Source: Cristatella mucedo (taxonomy: Eukaryota > Bryozoa > Phylactolaemata > Cristatellidae). Taken from it: 64,000 bases of DNA. The first letter of the stretch is position 1. The number at the start of each line of letters is the position of its first letter. This document shows positions 11,877-23,434 of the stretch, one piece after another. The notes under the pieces are model-generated. The model searched no databases and had not been told where the DNA came from. It worked only from the letters and a program-made list of their open reading frames with translations. Position numbers and translations under genes: made by a program. The stretch lies in assembly GCA_009760855.2 (NCBI GenBank), contig WPIO01000014.1, positions 7,160,501 through 7,224,500 of the forward strand, given 5' to 3'.

Positions 11877-12063
11877 CAGCGGTTCTTAACCTGTGGGTCG
11901 AGACCCCTTTGTGGGTCGAACGACCCTTTCACACGGGTCAACTAAGACCATCAGAAAACAATCACTTCCACATGTCGCACACACTAATTGTATTGTTGAC
12001 GATCGCCACAACATGAGGAGCTGTACTAAAGGGTCGCGGCACTTGAATGATTATGAACCACTG
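11877..12063 (+). mobile_element. SPIN-like non-autonomous hAT element, copy 1 (187 bp)
   Basis: Starts CAGCGGTTCTTAACCTGTGG and ends GAACCACTG. Flanks CTCCAGGA (11869-11876) and CTCAAGGA (12064-12071) make an 8-bp duplication with one mismatch, as hAT elements leave. The internal blocks GGGTCGAACGACCCTTTCAC, TAAGACCATC, CACAACATGAGGA and AAAGGGTCGCGGCA match my memory of the SPIN_NA (SPACE INVADERS) consensus known from tetrapods, planarians, snails and bugs. No transposase inside. Confidence 0.82.
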
Positions 12064-12650
12064 CTCAAGGAGGTAGCACAGGGGCAGCAGTTCAACTAGA
12101 TATGAGAAGCTGAGCCTTTGGCCCGTTTAGCTCACAGTTATAATTTGAAGTACTGAGCGTTTATAAATCAATCAAAATAATCTTTGCTCCTTTACCTAAG
12201 GAGACGCACACTTGCATATTGATATGTTGAAGAGGCAAAGATTGAGGAGAAAGCCGATCGTAGTGAGAATGCTCAGTTTAGCTAGTACGATCGACCTATG
12301 AAATCACAGCTGTGCACAAACCTAAATTGCCGGAAATTGGTATCGCACTCTCAAGCAGGGATAGTGCGAGCCTGGCTCTCGAGCAGCGTTGAGCCAGTAA
12401 ATAATATCCCCTATGCATTTTCTAATAGCTTAGGCTGAAAAACCAAATAACACAGAGCAATTGGTACAGTAGCTCTTTATAAAATGACCAACTGGTCGAT
12501 TAACTTTCATAGGAGTGCTCTTCTCTTTTGCTGATTTACCTGTTTTTTGAAAAACTTGTACGGAATAAAACAAGGCAAAACAGAAAAACAGGCAAGGCAA
12601 ATTATCGAGTCGGACCGCTGTTAGCCGTTTTATCTTTAGGAATCGCATGT
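12064..12650. other. No gene seen
   Basis: Between the SPIN-like element and the GC minisatellite. Only short frames on both strands, no motif. Confidence 0.5.
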
Positions 12651-12654
12651 AAGT

Positions 12655-12880
12655 ATGGCGCCAGGGCTCAGGGGCCGCTGGGCGGGCCACTAGGCAGGCC
12701 GCAAGGGCCGACCGCTGGTCTCTGTCCGCTAGGCTGGCAGCTAGGCTGGCCGCTGGGAAGGCCATAGGGAGAGCCGCTGGGAGGGCTGATCAAGGGCCCT
12801 CTGGACGGGCATGGCCGCTTGCATGGCCGCTGGGCGGGTCGCCGGGCATGCCGCTCGGAGGGCAGCTGGGTGTGTCCTCA
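12655..12880. repeat. GC-rich degenerate minisatellite
   Basis: Repeats close to GGCCGCTGGGCG with variants (GGCCACTAGGCA, GGCTGGCCGCTGGGAAGG). It stands out sharply from its AT-rich surroundings. Read as protein it gives Gly-Pro-Leu repeats, most likely by chance. Confidence 0.8.
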
Positions 12881-13699
12881 TGGCGGGCCGTGAGGGCGTA
12901 TTTCTTCCCTCGATGAGCCACTATTTAAGTGCATTCCTAAAATGATATCGCTAGGCTAGATTTCATGGCCTTTGGAAAAGGTATGTAATTGTCACAAAGC
13001 CAATTAGAGGTAGACACGACTAATGTAGTTCACCTCTCTTTATTCAAGTTATGAGCTAACTGTACTTCGGTCGCTTTTGAAGAGATTCATTGGCCTATAG
13101 TGCAGTTTTCCAGTGTAACTGTTATAAAGACGTTACGTTTGCTTTACAGTTTGATTCTACAAAGCTTTGCAAACGTCACCGTAAGGCAACTACACGCAAT
13201 TTCGTTCACTTGAGAATACGGCATGGTGGGATTTTTCTTACACAAGTTCCTCGCCAAATTAACATGCTTCGATAATGCGTACACAGAGTGCCTATTAAGT
13301 AAAAATCTGCTACCTTGAGCGACCTCCTTGTTCTATGCTAGGCGCAAAAAAAGAAACCTCACTAAACTTAATAGTGTACCGTTAGACTCTCGATTGCAAT
13401 TTCTACTTTCGACTGTCAGGCGATTATCAGTAATCTGAGTTGTGTCTCGTTCAAATGTGAAATATATTCCGTCATTACCAGGTTTCAAGATGGCACCAAT
13501 ACTTTGATTTCTGATGGATTCCGCTGCGCTTGTTCATGCTTTCGCAGCTCCTCTGTAATCCTAAGGCCTTAAAGCTTTTTAGCACGACAGCAATTGCATA
13601 AAAACAATGGAACTGTAGTTACAGTAATGTAACTGTCTAGCTGAAAAGTCGCAACGAGAGGAGCAGGTTTTTAGTTATGGTAATTTTTCCTTAAGATGG

Positions 13700-14100
13700 C
13701 TCACCGATTTTAGACTCAGCTAGCAACATGTTAGAAACATGCGTATCGAAAGCAGCTAATGTTTTTAGTGAGTAAATATGTAAAATATTCCACCTATACA
13801 TTCAATTATTATCCGCTCCTTTGAGAAGTAACACACACACACACACACAAGCACACACATACACACACACACACACACACACTCAAGTGCTCGTACAGGC
13901 ACGCACACATACGGACGGTTAGAGTCCAGCTCAAAGAACCCAAGACAGTGCCACTACGGCAGTTGTACGCATAGGCAACAGGAGTGCACAATAGTTATAA
14001 TGGCTTATCTCTTCCATCTCAGGGTTAAAATTGAACGTAGTAAGCAACACGTTTATCGTAAAAAACATCTCTTTGGTACTCTTTTAATTGCTTTAGATGC
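13700..14100 (-). repeat. CA-microsatellite repeat, copy R2
   Basis: (AC)n at 13831-13882 is flanked by CTCAAGTGCTCGTACAGGCA and, further on, GGAGTGCACAATAG and GTTAAAATTGAACGTAGTAA. These parallel R1 (ACTTGAGCATACAAAACCAC, GGAGTGCATAAAC, GTTACAATTGAATG). Confidence 0.55.
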
Positions 14101-15310
14101 CCGACGATTTAAGCCCCAGAATGCTTTGCTATCAAACAATACAAAGCCTTTTACAGTTCTGAAGATTAACTACCCCCAGTTCGTAGTCGAGTGGTAGGGA
14201 GTTAGCTCTTCATAATCCCGGTCATAAGTCGTGTTCCTCGGTAGGGGTTTCTGTACTTCCAATTGAAAAAAGCGACGATAGACTTGAAGGCTGTTCTGCC
14301 GCTAGATGAAATAAGCTGCTACATAACTTACCGTTTGACAGTATTCCGTCTAAACACTGGCTGCGATACCTGGTAGATAGGCCTCGCCATTTGCGTACAT
14401 AAAGCCAACGTGCAGTCCACAATGCTGGTCTGACCTCAGTTGTGTGCTCAAGCCCCGTGACTTCTGTGTGTGAAAAGATTGAGTGCAAATTTGGTTCTCT
14501 TAGGGCACAATGCAAATGAATTTTAATAATGTGTTATGGTTAAAAGTATACCTATCGCACGCATTGCCAATACAACTCAAGAAGGAAAACTGATTAAATG
14601 CACCTGATCCACAAATGAACCGTCATCAGGTCCTTAGCACTAATCGTTAGAAGTAGACTTGCCATTTGCCAGTGGAGGCTCAGGTCCAGCTTGAGATTGG
14701 CTTTGCTGAGCAATTCAGGCTCACAAGGCTTTTCGGAGAGTCAATTGTGTCAGGCTGTCAAGACCGTACCAATGATACTACAGATGCGGCATCGGGAAGT
14801 CGCTGCATTTGCAAGGCTAATCATAAGCTAATGCTTCACTAAGAGGCCGTACAACGACAGCATTGGTTTTTTTGTAGTTTTGTGATTAAAAATCGCTCTG
14901 TCGAAAGTTGTTAGCCATATTGAGCTTAAATTAAAGTTCAGTGAAGGTGTAACCTGTAAAACATCTCACAAGGCACGCCTAATGAATCATTTCCGATCAA
15001 TACATTCCACGTAGGCTCCATTGGTCTACAACCAGCTACAGACGAGATGCACACTGAATCTGGACCAAAATAAAGCTAAGCCTCTGAGGATTTAGGCGAG
15101 CACTGTGGTTTTCGTTATCGAAAGCTGATTTGTGCATTAACAGCTTATCGGTTTCCAAGTTTATAAATATATATCAATACCTTCATGTTTCGCAGTGTAA
15201 TAGAGCTGCATGATATTGGTATGGTTGTATAACAAACTTCATGCATACAACTGAAATGGATGTTAAGTGAAGGAATAGGCGGCATATCGCATTAAATTAG
15301 CTATTCTAGT
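14100..15310. other. No gene seen
   Basis: Contains a weak tRNA-like strip at 14175-14225 (A-box-like only) and repeat text shared with 1-300. Nothing coding supported. Confidence 0.5.
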
Positions 15311-15314
15311 CGTA

Positions 15315-15662
15315 GCTTAAAGACCGTTAGCGACAGAAGCTTTAGCTCTGCAGGTCCTAGACTAAGGAACTCGCTTCCGCAATTCTTATGCAGCGACAAA
15401 TACTCTTCTTCTACCGACTATGGCTCGTCCTCTTCAGCGGTCCTCAGCTGCTACTTCCATGTTACTCACCTCTCTGCTACACTTCCACTTTTTCTTTGTT
15501 GCGTGAGACGAAGTAAGACGAAGTGAGACGAAGTCTGTTGGCCATATAATTCGTACCAAAAGCCGCTTAGGCTGTGAGGGGGCTTTACAAACCTCTCCTG
15601 CGTAACACCGGCATAGTCTTTGTGGCTTCGTAGAGTTACAGGCGGAGATACATTAGATTAAA
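15315..15662 (+). mobile_element. LINE A 3' fragment
   Basis: Begins at GCTTAAAGACCGTTAGCGAC and ends with GTAGAGTTACAGGCGGAGAT and a short ATTAGATTAAATT tail. Contains a local duplication of the GAGACGAAGT motif (15505-15540). Confidence 0.85.
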
Positions 15663-16099
15663 TTGCGTTAAGCTAGCGTCAGGTTCGACATATACACGAT
15701 ACGTGGTAGACAAGCCTGATGATTTTAAAACTCACAATGGCTCCCATGCTGGTAGCCAGCCAAGTCAGCCGATGGAAAGCAGCTCACGGACGCACTTTTT
15801 CCTAACTCTAACACCAAGAACTCGGTTTATACAACTCAGGCCAAGCCAAATCTACTCATTTTAGATAGCTTCCGGCAATAATGGGCGCGACCGTGTTTCC
15901 TGTATATCTGCCAAACAAAGCTTTTATTTTAATATAACATTATTTTGAACTACTGAGCCGTTAATAGTACCGAAACTGCTCTACAGCTGGTTACGACTCA
16001 GAAAGACGTATAGCAAATATAGTCAGTCCTCGTCGGTACAGACGGCCAGGGGCAGCATCCTCTTACAGAAACCGACGAACCAAACTACGTGAATAGGCT

Positions 16100-17180
16100 G
16101 TTGACAAGGTTTTATAAGCCCATAAAGCTTCTCGAGCTAATCGACCTAGCAGGGTTCTCCTGGTAAGCCCGTTTTGAAGATGCCTCGCTCTTTATAAAAA
16201 GATTAAAGTAAGAAAACGTAAACCGCAGATTCTCATGAGCGGTTGAAAACAGCGATCGCGAATATTTAACCTGGGGAAATCTAAGAAAATCTATCTGTAG
16301 CCGGGAATTCTTGAACTCGGGATACCGGATGTAAGGTTTGAGAAGCCAGACCATTTTATATCAGCTACCTTAGGGTGTGGGGGACAAAGCTACGTTTCTC
16401 TGTGTCGATACAGACATCATTAAGCCTGCTACTGAGGTAACTTTCTTCGAGACCGATTCTAAGCACGCTACTATCGAGGTTAGGGACTGATGCTCTGATA
16501 ATAGAGAAGGATCACCGACTTGGCCCGGGTCTGAGCTATGGGCGAGGCCGGGTATGCGATGACGTAAGGTCAAGGGTCGGCTCGTGGGTAACGAAAGTTG
16601 GCAGACCAAGTCGTGCTTTTGGACGCTCCCTGTCTCGCCGAGCTATGCATCTGAATGGGTACAGGCGTACACGGCCATGCTAGCATGGCAACGATAACCC
16701 AATGCCCGAGCGGAGCTGGATAGCACGCTCGTTGTTACGGCTTATATATTCAGAGTTCCCCACAAGTAGTTCGTGGCCTCGCTACACGAGCTTTCGGCGA
16801 GCTCAGATTTACAGTGCATTGTATTCCCCGTTACTGCAGCAATTTTCATTACTATAGCCAATGTCGTACCCTTGTCGTCTTAGCTGGTACTTTCGTAGAT
16901 TGTCGCTCGTACTATATATAAATTGCTGATGCCCGAGATTGCCTTCTCCATCGGAAGAGTTGGCCCCCTTGTTTCCTGTGCCCTCCCGCTGCGTAATGTA
17001 TCTAGGTTCCCCAGTAGGTTTTTTAGCTCCCTGTTGTTGTTGGCGCATGCCACCTTATAAAGAGGTTTAACCTGCCAGCCGCTCGTCTTACCCTAGCTCA
17101 GAGGCATGGCGAGCGGCTGTGTGGCCTGAGCATGGCGGGAAGTAGCCTCTCACCCCTAAATCTCGGATACTTATATATGC
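16100..17180. other. GC-rich island of unknown nature
   Basis: Compositionally distinct from its flanks, with three TATA-like boxes (TTATATATTC 16741, CTATATATAAATTGC 16909, CTTATATATGCC 17170). A + strand frame at 16375-16488 reads GDKATFLCVDTDIIKPATEV and a minus frame covers 17048-16809. It could be part of an LTR retroelement; no family motif is recognisable. Confidence 0.25.
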
Positions 17181-17789
17181 CACCTTGGTTGGGCTGAGGT
17201 TTTTACGCATGTAAATACACCTGTAACTCTAAGAATACTTTTCTGAAGTGGTTAGAGAGTATATTCCAACGCCAAAGAGCACAGATATGACCATAGCTTA
17301 TGCCTAAGCTAGCTTCAATAAAACTGATTACCAATTACTCAACATGTACGTGGAATGCATTCTGACCTGCCGTTTGAGATTCGAGCCCATCCGAATGCTT
17401 TAGATGCACTACCCCTATTCATCTTAAGCATGTAGCTTTATGATCTGCAAGCCGTTACCGCTTCTCTGCTAAATCACTGGTTAACAGAGGTTGGATTCGT
17501 CTTCGGTGTCTGGAGGTGCAAAGTTCCAGGTCCACCTCTGATTAATGATAAGGGTAGGCCGGTACTGAGCAGTTCCTGTGCGCCCTAAAACTTACTCAAG
17601 CCGGCTCTGTACAGCCGCGGTCGACGGGAGACTCGAGAGGAAGAAAGGGGTAATGGTAGTCGTGATTCCCTCCCAAGCTCCGTGCTTCGTAGAACAAACC
17701 GCTGGTGTTGGTCGCAGGCTGGCGTTCTGAGATGTGGGTGAACCAAGCGACAAAGCACAGTCTAACCCAATAGAGTTAGTTTCTCTTCC

Positions 17790-18080
17790 CCTTATCACAA
17801 CCTTCATTAGATTGGCCGTTCTCAGATATGAATACACAAATACGCAAAGACTCACCCACAGAAACCAAGGGTCTAAAAGAAAAACACCCGAGACAAAGCT
17901 CGTAATGTAGAAGCACACTCGCTTTGGACAGGAGTGGAAGAACCTCAGTGAAAGTTTTCTCTTAAGATTTAAAATTGAATGTAGAAAGCAGCAAGATCGT
18001 ACTGGATAATCGTTGTTGGCGGAGCTCGATCAGCACCTGTGCAGATAACAAGACGTTTTTCGCCGCCTTATCAGTCTAAA
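17790..18080 (-). repeat. CA-repeat family, copy R3 (microsatellite eroded)
   Basis: AAAATTGAATGTAGAAAGCA and GAGCTCGATCAGCACCTGTG match the flank of R1 and of the 34-kb unit. The CA tract survives only as ATACACAAATACGCAAAGAC. Confidence 0.55.
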
Positions 18081-18744
18081 GTGTTAAGCCTTCGATTTTT
18101 TTGCATTTAGTCACTATGTAGATTATCGATCCAAGGCATATCGAGCAGCATAAACCATATCACTCTAGTGAGTCGCAAGTTATTTACAGGCCAAAACTCG
18201 TATCGTAAATGTAAGATAATCTATACACGTCTACGCAGGAAGTTCTAAAGAGTGCTATATAACGTGCTAGGAGTGAAGGGAATGAGGTAAGGTTAGCTGA
18301 TTCAACGGATATTTACGGGTTTCGTTGCAAACGTTGGGTGCCGATTCCACGTCAGGTGAAAACCAGGCCGAAAAACACGGCGCTCGCAACCGTGCCATCG
18401 CTCGGCCAACGCTCGTCGAATGCCGGCGACGCCTGAATATCGTGTAGCACGGCTAGCTGCTTGGTAGATGATGCACTAACGTACAAAGGTATGCCGGAAG
18501 CAGCAGGAGCACAGCAGCGACATAGAGCAGCGAATTGACCCTCAGCTTACGAAACCTAAATGAACCCTGTCGAAGATAGCTATTGCAGGCTCCACTACTG
18601 GTGGTAGTCTACCGTCAAGCTATTTAAGTTTCAACTTTGCAACCGTACTTCTCTCGGAAACTAAAAACTTTTATTTCCCAGAGGCTGCCAACGGAGTTAA
18701 TGCGACTTCAGCTGTGAGGTAGTTGGCTTCGTTTTTGGTCAGAA

Positions 18745-19065
18745 CTACGGCAATATCTTATCGCCTTCTTGCCTCTGTCTTTCACTGATTACTGAAAGAA
18801 AAAATTGCAAATGCATTCTCAGTTGTTCGTCGTGCAGCGAATCAACTACTTCACGTGTAACACCGCAATATGAATGCCCTTGTCTATCCCATATAACCAA
18901 AACCTCGAATTCCGAAAACCAAAGAAATAGAATGGAGGGATTACCATCAATAGCCCTTATCATGGAATCATTTAATGAATGTAGATGCAACGTATAAGCT
19001 TCTAACATGCTTAGGATTGCAGCTTCTAAAAGCATGAGTGAATAAACGACGTTGGCAGAGGCCAA
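18745..19065 (-). CDS. Open reading frame of unknown product
   Basis: 106 residues with plausible protein composition (FLWFSEFEVLVIWDRQGHSY, VVDSLHDEQLRMHLQFFLSV). No known domain, no repeat match in the window, no clear splice sites. It may be a gene fragment or chance. Confidence 0.2.
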   Translation of the reverse strand: MASANVVYSLMLLEAAILSMLEAYTLHLHSLNDSMIRAIDGNPSILFLWFSEFEVLVIWDRQGHSYCGVTREVVDSLHDEQLRMHLQFFLSVISERQRQEGDKILP

Positions 19066-19613
19066 GCAACTGATGCCAGGGTGTACTTAGTTTGTTTGCT
19101 TTCGCTGGTTAGCTGTCAAAAAGGAATCGTTTCCATTAAAGGAAAGTCCTTTGTTATAACCTAGCAATGAATAATTGCTGGAAACTAGTCAAAATGTGGA
19201 TAAATACGCAAAAGGCTTATGAATAATAAACTTAAAACAGAGCAAGCCCCAAGATAATGTTGTGAAACTAGCCCTGCAATGATCGTGGGGCGATTCTTGC
19301 TTGCAACTCCGGCGTGTTCAGCTAAGCAAAGACACCAATTACATCCTTACCAGAGTGCAATCTTAGAGAAAGTCAGTTGAAATTTGAAGTAAACACCAAT
19401 GAAGAGACAGATTTTTATCTCAAATATTAGGACTCCAGTAATAATGTTAAAATACCTATTTAATACACACCAATAACATGCATATCACGAATATGGTTTT
19501 ACAATTAAATACAAAAATGTAAACTTATAATGCCAAAAGATCATCTGTTTGCTTGCTGCCTTCTCCAAGAATTCATGATTTGCCGACATTCTACATGCTT
19601 CTTTCTATAGTAT

Positions 19614-19938
19614 TGTAATGTAATGTAATGTATCTCCGTCAGTAACTCCACAAAGTCATAAAGACCATGTGGGTGTTACGCAGGAGAGTTTTGTATAGCG
19701 CACTCACAGCCTAAGCGGCTTTCGGTACGCATTCGGTAGCCAACAGACTTCGTCTCACGCAACAAAGAGAAAGTGGGAAGCATAGCAGAGTTAGGAGAGC
19801 AGTTGAGGTAGTGAGTAGCATAGAAGTAGCAGTTCAGGACAGCTGAAAAAGATGTGCCACAGTCGGCAGTTAGAGAGTAGATGTCGTTGCGTAAGAATTG
19901 TGGAAGCGAGTTCCACAGTCTAGGACCTGCAGAGCTAG
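19614..19938 (-). mobile_element. LINE A 3' fragment
   Basis: Minus strand. Tail GTAATGTAATGTAATGTATC on the + strand, then the shared 3' sequence up to GGACCTGCAGAGCTA. 5'-truncated. The tail simple repeat is cleaner here than in other copies. Confidence 0.88.
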
Positions 19939-20757
19939 CATTTACCTCCTTGAGCACATGTAAACACTAAGCAATGCTTCTAGTTTTTTCTCCGTTCAAT
20001 GAAATGAAAGTCGCACCGAATGTCTGTCAAAAGACTCACAGACTCTAGAAGCGAACAAAAAATTCAACTTCGAAGCGCTCATATTATTGGGAGGTAGATA
20101 ACGAGAGAATTCACCATTTACATTGAAATGTAATTACTCCATGTTAAGACGTAGGCTCCCTTCGTGCACACCAATGCACCTTCCTAGTTCTCAGTACTAC
20201 ATCAAGCTGAATTTCTGTAGAGTCTCTAATCACTAGGGGTTCTACCTAATAACATTAAGCCTTTGAATATTTGTAGATGTAGAAATAACTTAGCAAGGCC
20301 TTCATAGAAACAAATATCCACACATATGCACTTGAAAACATATATCCATAAAGATAAATCTGCAGAAACAGGTTAAAGCAAATAAGCAGAATTACACGCA
20401 CATAAAGCAGAATATGCCAATATATTATCCTATCTACAGTGTAACTACATACGCACAATTAACCTGCGTCGGAAGGTCGAGTGCTGGGACGGCTGGCCCT
20501 ACATCAAACTAGTTCAGATGTGTGGCCGGAGCTAGAAATGCAAAACAGTTGTGCCAATGGATTAAGAAACAACCTCAAAAAATTGAATTCAGCTTTTTAT
20601 GCAATGCCAGTCAATACAATTTATTTAAGACAGTAATTGAAAATATTTGGTACCACTTTTATTAAATATTACACAATTATTGAGCCTGATTTCTTAAAGC
20701 TAGTATTAATGCCAAATAGACTAGTTGTTTTTCAATGTCGGGGAGTATTTACGGCTT

Positions 20758-21039
20758 TTAAGAATACATCATTTTCAAAAGATTTGTATATACTTTTGCA
20801 TCTCTTATTGCTATAAAATTAGATTTCCTTGATTCACCAATTATCAAACGGTAGTAGTATTTGCACCTCCTGCGTTTATGAAGACGAAGGCAACAATTTA
20901 TTAAGCTAACTATATCGTCAATTTCCTGCTTAGCTTTGATATTAATTTGATTTCCTGCATTGCCGAGAACCTGGTCTAGCTTACATTTGCACGTGTAACA
21001 AACAATATGTCTTAATTGTTGGCTACTCCTGAAGAACAA
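20758..21039 (-). CDS. Open reading frame of unknown product
   Basis: 93 residues with Cys pairs and basic clusters (HIVCYTCKCKLDQVLG, CCLRLHKRRRCKYYYRL). Not recognised. No neighbouring exons identified; possibly a transposon relic. Confidence 0.2.
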   Translation of the reverse strand: MFFRSSQQLRHIVCYTCKCKLDQVLGNAGNQINIKAKQEIDDIVSLINCCLRLHKRRRCKYYYRLIIGESRKSNFIAIRDAKVYTNLLKMMYS

Positions 21040-21235
21040 ACTTAGTCGTGGGGATTCGTTTTTGAGAAATGGATACTAGGGAAAGACAGACATCCTTAAT
21101 TCGCTTTGATTCTGTAACCAAAATAATCCTTGCAAAACCAACTTTTCTGATCCCACTAGAAATAATAATTGTAACACATTTCATTGAGCGCCCACACAGA
21201 AATCAATCTCTTTCTAGGTGGATTAAAATTGCTGC

Positions 21236-21323
21236 CAAGTAAGTGTAATCGAATGGTTCGTTGTAGCATACTCAATAAACAAAATGAATGGCATGATTAG
21301 GGGCAACACGCACAGGGTCGGCA
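21236..21323 (-). mobile_element. LINE B 3' fragment, cut by LINE A
   Basis: Matches the LINE B segment with GGGTCAGCATG-type text (here ACGCACAGGGTCGGCATG) and is interrupted at 21324 by the LINE A tail. Confidence 0.5.
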
Positions 21324-21791
21324 TGTATCTCCGTCTGTAACTCCTCAAAGTCATAAAGACCCTATGGGTGTTACGCAGGAGAGTTTTGTATAGCAAGCTC
21401 ACAGCCTAAGCGGCTTTCGGTACGCATTCGGTAGCCAAAAGACTTCGTCTCACGCAACAAAGAGAAAGTGGGAAGCATAGCAGATTCAGGAGAGCAGATA
21501 AGGTAGTGAGTAGCATGGAAGTAGCAGATCGGGACCGCTGAAAAGGATGTGCGATAGTCGGCAGTGGGAGAGTAGTTGTCGTTGCGTAAGAATTGTAGAA
21601 GCGAGTTCCACAGTTAAGGACCTGCAGAGCTAAAGCTTCTGTCGCCAACTGTCTTTAAGCAAAGGAATGGGACAGCTAACTTATAGTCCACGAAGGACTT
21701 GAGGGCGTGAACAGGCTGAAACTGTTGCAGCAGTTCAGCTAGGTACGAAGGAGTAAAGCCGTGTGGGTAAGATAAGAACTTTGCTCTGTAT
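21324..21791 (-). mobile_element. LINE A 3' fragment
   Basis: Minus strand, from TGTATCTCCGTCTGTAACTC to AAGAACTTTGCTCTGTAT. Inserted inside a LINE B fragment on the left and next to a gag-like segment on the right. Confidence 0.85.
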
Positions 21792-21819
21792 ATTGCTTCT
21801 GGTCCCTTTTGTCACCGCC

Positions 21820-22115
21820 CTCTCTCCGACAAGCATTTGCTAACTCAGCGCTCAGCAGCCGGGCTTTACCTAAAGGGGTAGCCAGCGCTGTTACCAGAGC
21901 CTCGCGAAGCAGACGTTAGCCATCCTTGATTGTCTTCGGCATGTAAGAATTCACATAGAAGGTGGTTCCTTCCAAGAAGAGAGGCAGATATTTGTGCCAG
22001 AATGTGGGATTGACACCGTATAGCTCGAGCCGCCGCTCCGAGTCTAGCAGCTAAGTTGCGAAGTCATCACCGACTTGAAAATGCTCAAGCAACATTGCTT
22101 TAGGTCACCGCCGCC
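21820..22115 (-). pseudogene. Possible LTR-retrotransposon gag fragment
   Basis: Minus-strand translation gives MLLEHFQVGDDFAT, then after a stop LLDSERRLELYGVNPTFWHK, YLPLFLEGTTFYVNSYMPK and TIKDG. A 'GDDFATWL..RLELYGV' pattern resembles the gag of Ty3-like elements in animals. Two stops interrupt it. Family assignment is tentative; the strip is GC-richer than its surroundings. Confidence 0.35.
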
Positions 22116-22371
22116 GCCGGAAACAGCTTGTAGTCTGAATTATCGTCGCGAACGGCACTGAACGCTAGCTGACGTGCAACACCACCAGTTTATTCCACCT
22201 CCACATCGAGCAGGGCGAAGCACAACTTTCACTCGCCCCTCTCGCCCACCGGAGTCCCCAGCGACTCTCTTGTCAAAACAACCACTAATAGCACGGCCCG
22301 GCTGCTTACCACATCGAGTGTCACAGCCCACTCGTACAGCGATAAGGGGCAGTGTCATCGATTAAATAAAA

Positions 22372-23072
22372 CCACATGCCTGTCATACACAAATATTTTA
22401 GCAAGGAACTCTGAGAACCCCTCTATAACAAGTTTAGACAGCCAGAAGGAGGCCGGTATTTCATAACAGTGAGAGGCATTGTCTTTGATGAAGACCTGAT
22501 TGCAACCGATTCAAACGATGACCCAGGCGAGAAATTGCACATTTTTTAGCCAAACGATTTGCGAAAAACAACTGCAATCCCGCCACCAACCTTGTCAGAA
22601 CGCATGGACTGATAGAATGAGAACCCGGATGGAGTGGTCTCAGAAATACAGCCACTGGAGCGAGGCGTCATCTAAGTTTCGGTAAGCAGAAATGCATCTG
22701 GCTTCTCCTGGACCATCTGATCGCGGATAATTGACCCCTTGGTTTTTAGCGAACGGACATTTAGTTGGCGGAATTCAAGAGGCTGTCCAACAACTGGACG
22801 ATGGCGATGAAGTGGCTTGTATTCTCCTCAGTTTGAGTTTGGCCCGGTGGACGCTGGTTCTTCGAATTTGAATTGGACCTTGGTGACGGCCGTCGGAAGA
22901 CGTCTTACAGCCCACTGGGCTACAGCGGGTGGGCTACTACCTCAACAAGTAATATTCAGCGCTTTAAACTTACGAGTCGTTGGTTTGATAGCCGAGGTGT
23001 TAATAGGGCGAACGCAGGATGCAGGAAGGTTCTCACTGACCCACCAGAGAAGGCCCGCCGGTAGGTATCGAC
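22372..23072 (-). mobile_element. LINE A 5' part (endonuclease), 3'-truncated
   Basis: Homologous to 7080-7787. The minus strand reads RQLNVRSLKTKGSIIRDQMV, QEKPDAFLLTET and then TAG (TW expected), an APE-type endonuclease start. It ends at the same 5' base motif (GTCGATACCTACCGG) as the long copy. Loss of the 3' side is unusual for a LINE and must come from later deletion or rearrangement. Confidence 0.8.
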
Positions 23073-23085
23073 CATGGATATATAC

Positions 23086-23434
23086 GGTTAGTGGCAGCAT
23101 ATACAGAGTCAGCATAATAAGCATATCAAGTTCGAATGACAAGTACCCAAAAAATGCTGTGATAAATAGGTGCGTTTTTAGTTTCTGTCTAAATTTGACT
23201 AAGTCAGAAGATGTTGTGATGCAAGTCGGGAATGAGTTCCAGGATTTTAGAACTTATAATTTAAAGCACGGTCTATAAAAGATTTGAGGTTAAGTTTAGA
23301 TTTATACAAGGTATAGGTATCCGATTCAATTAAAAAAGCTGGTGGTGCGATGCTTTGCGTGGTGGGAGAGTAGATCTGATTAGTAGGTTAGAGCCAAAAA
23401 ATGAAGGGTGCTGAAAGTGAGTGAGGAAAACCAC
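23086..23434 (-). mobile_element. LINE B 3' fragment
   Basis: Follows LINE B at 2530-2900: GTTAGTGGCAGCATAxACAG, TCGGGAATGAGTTCCAGG and TTAGAGCCAAAAAATGAAG. Confidence 0.78.

Noticed and set aside
12528-12767. Gly-Pro-Leu repeat protein
   Set aside because: It is the translation of a GC-rich minisatellite with no start context, splice sites or conserved frame.
14170-14230. tRNA-like strip (TAGTCGAGTGGTA and nearby)
   Set aside because: Has an A-box-like stretch but no B box and no acceptor-stem pairing.
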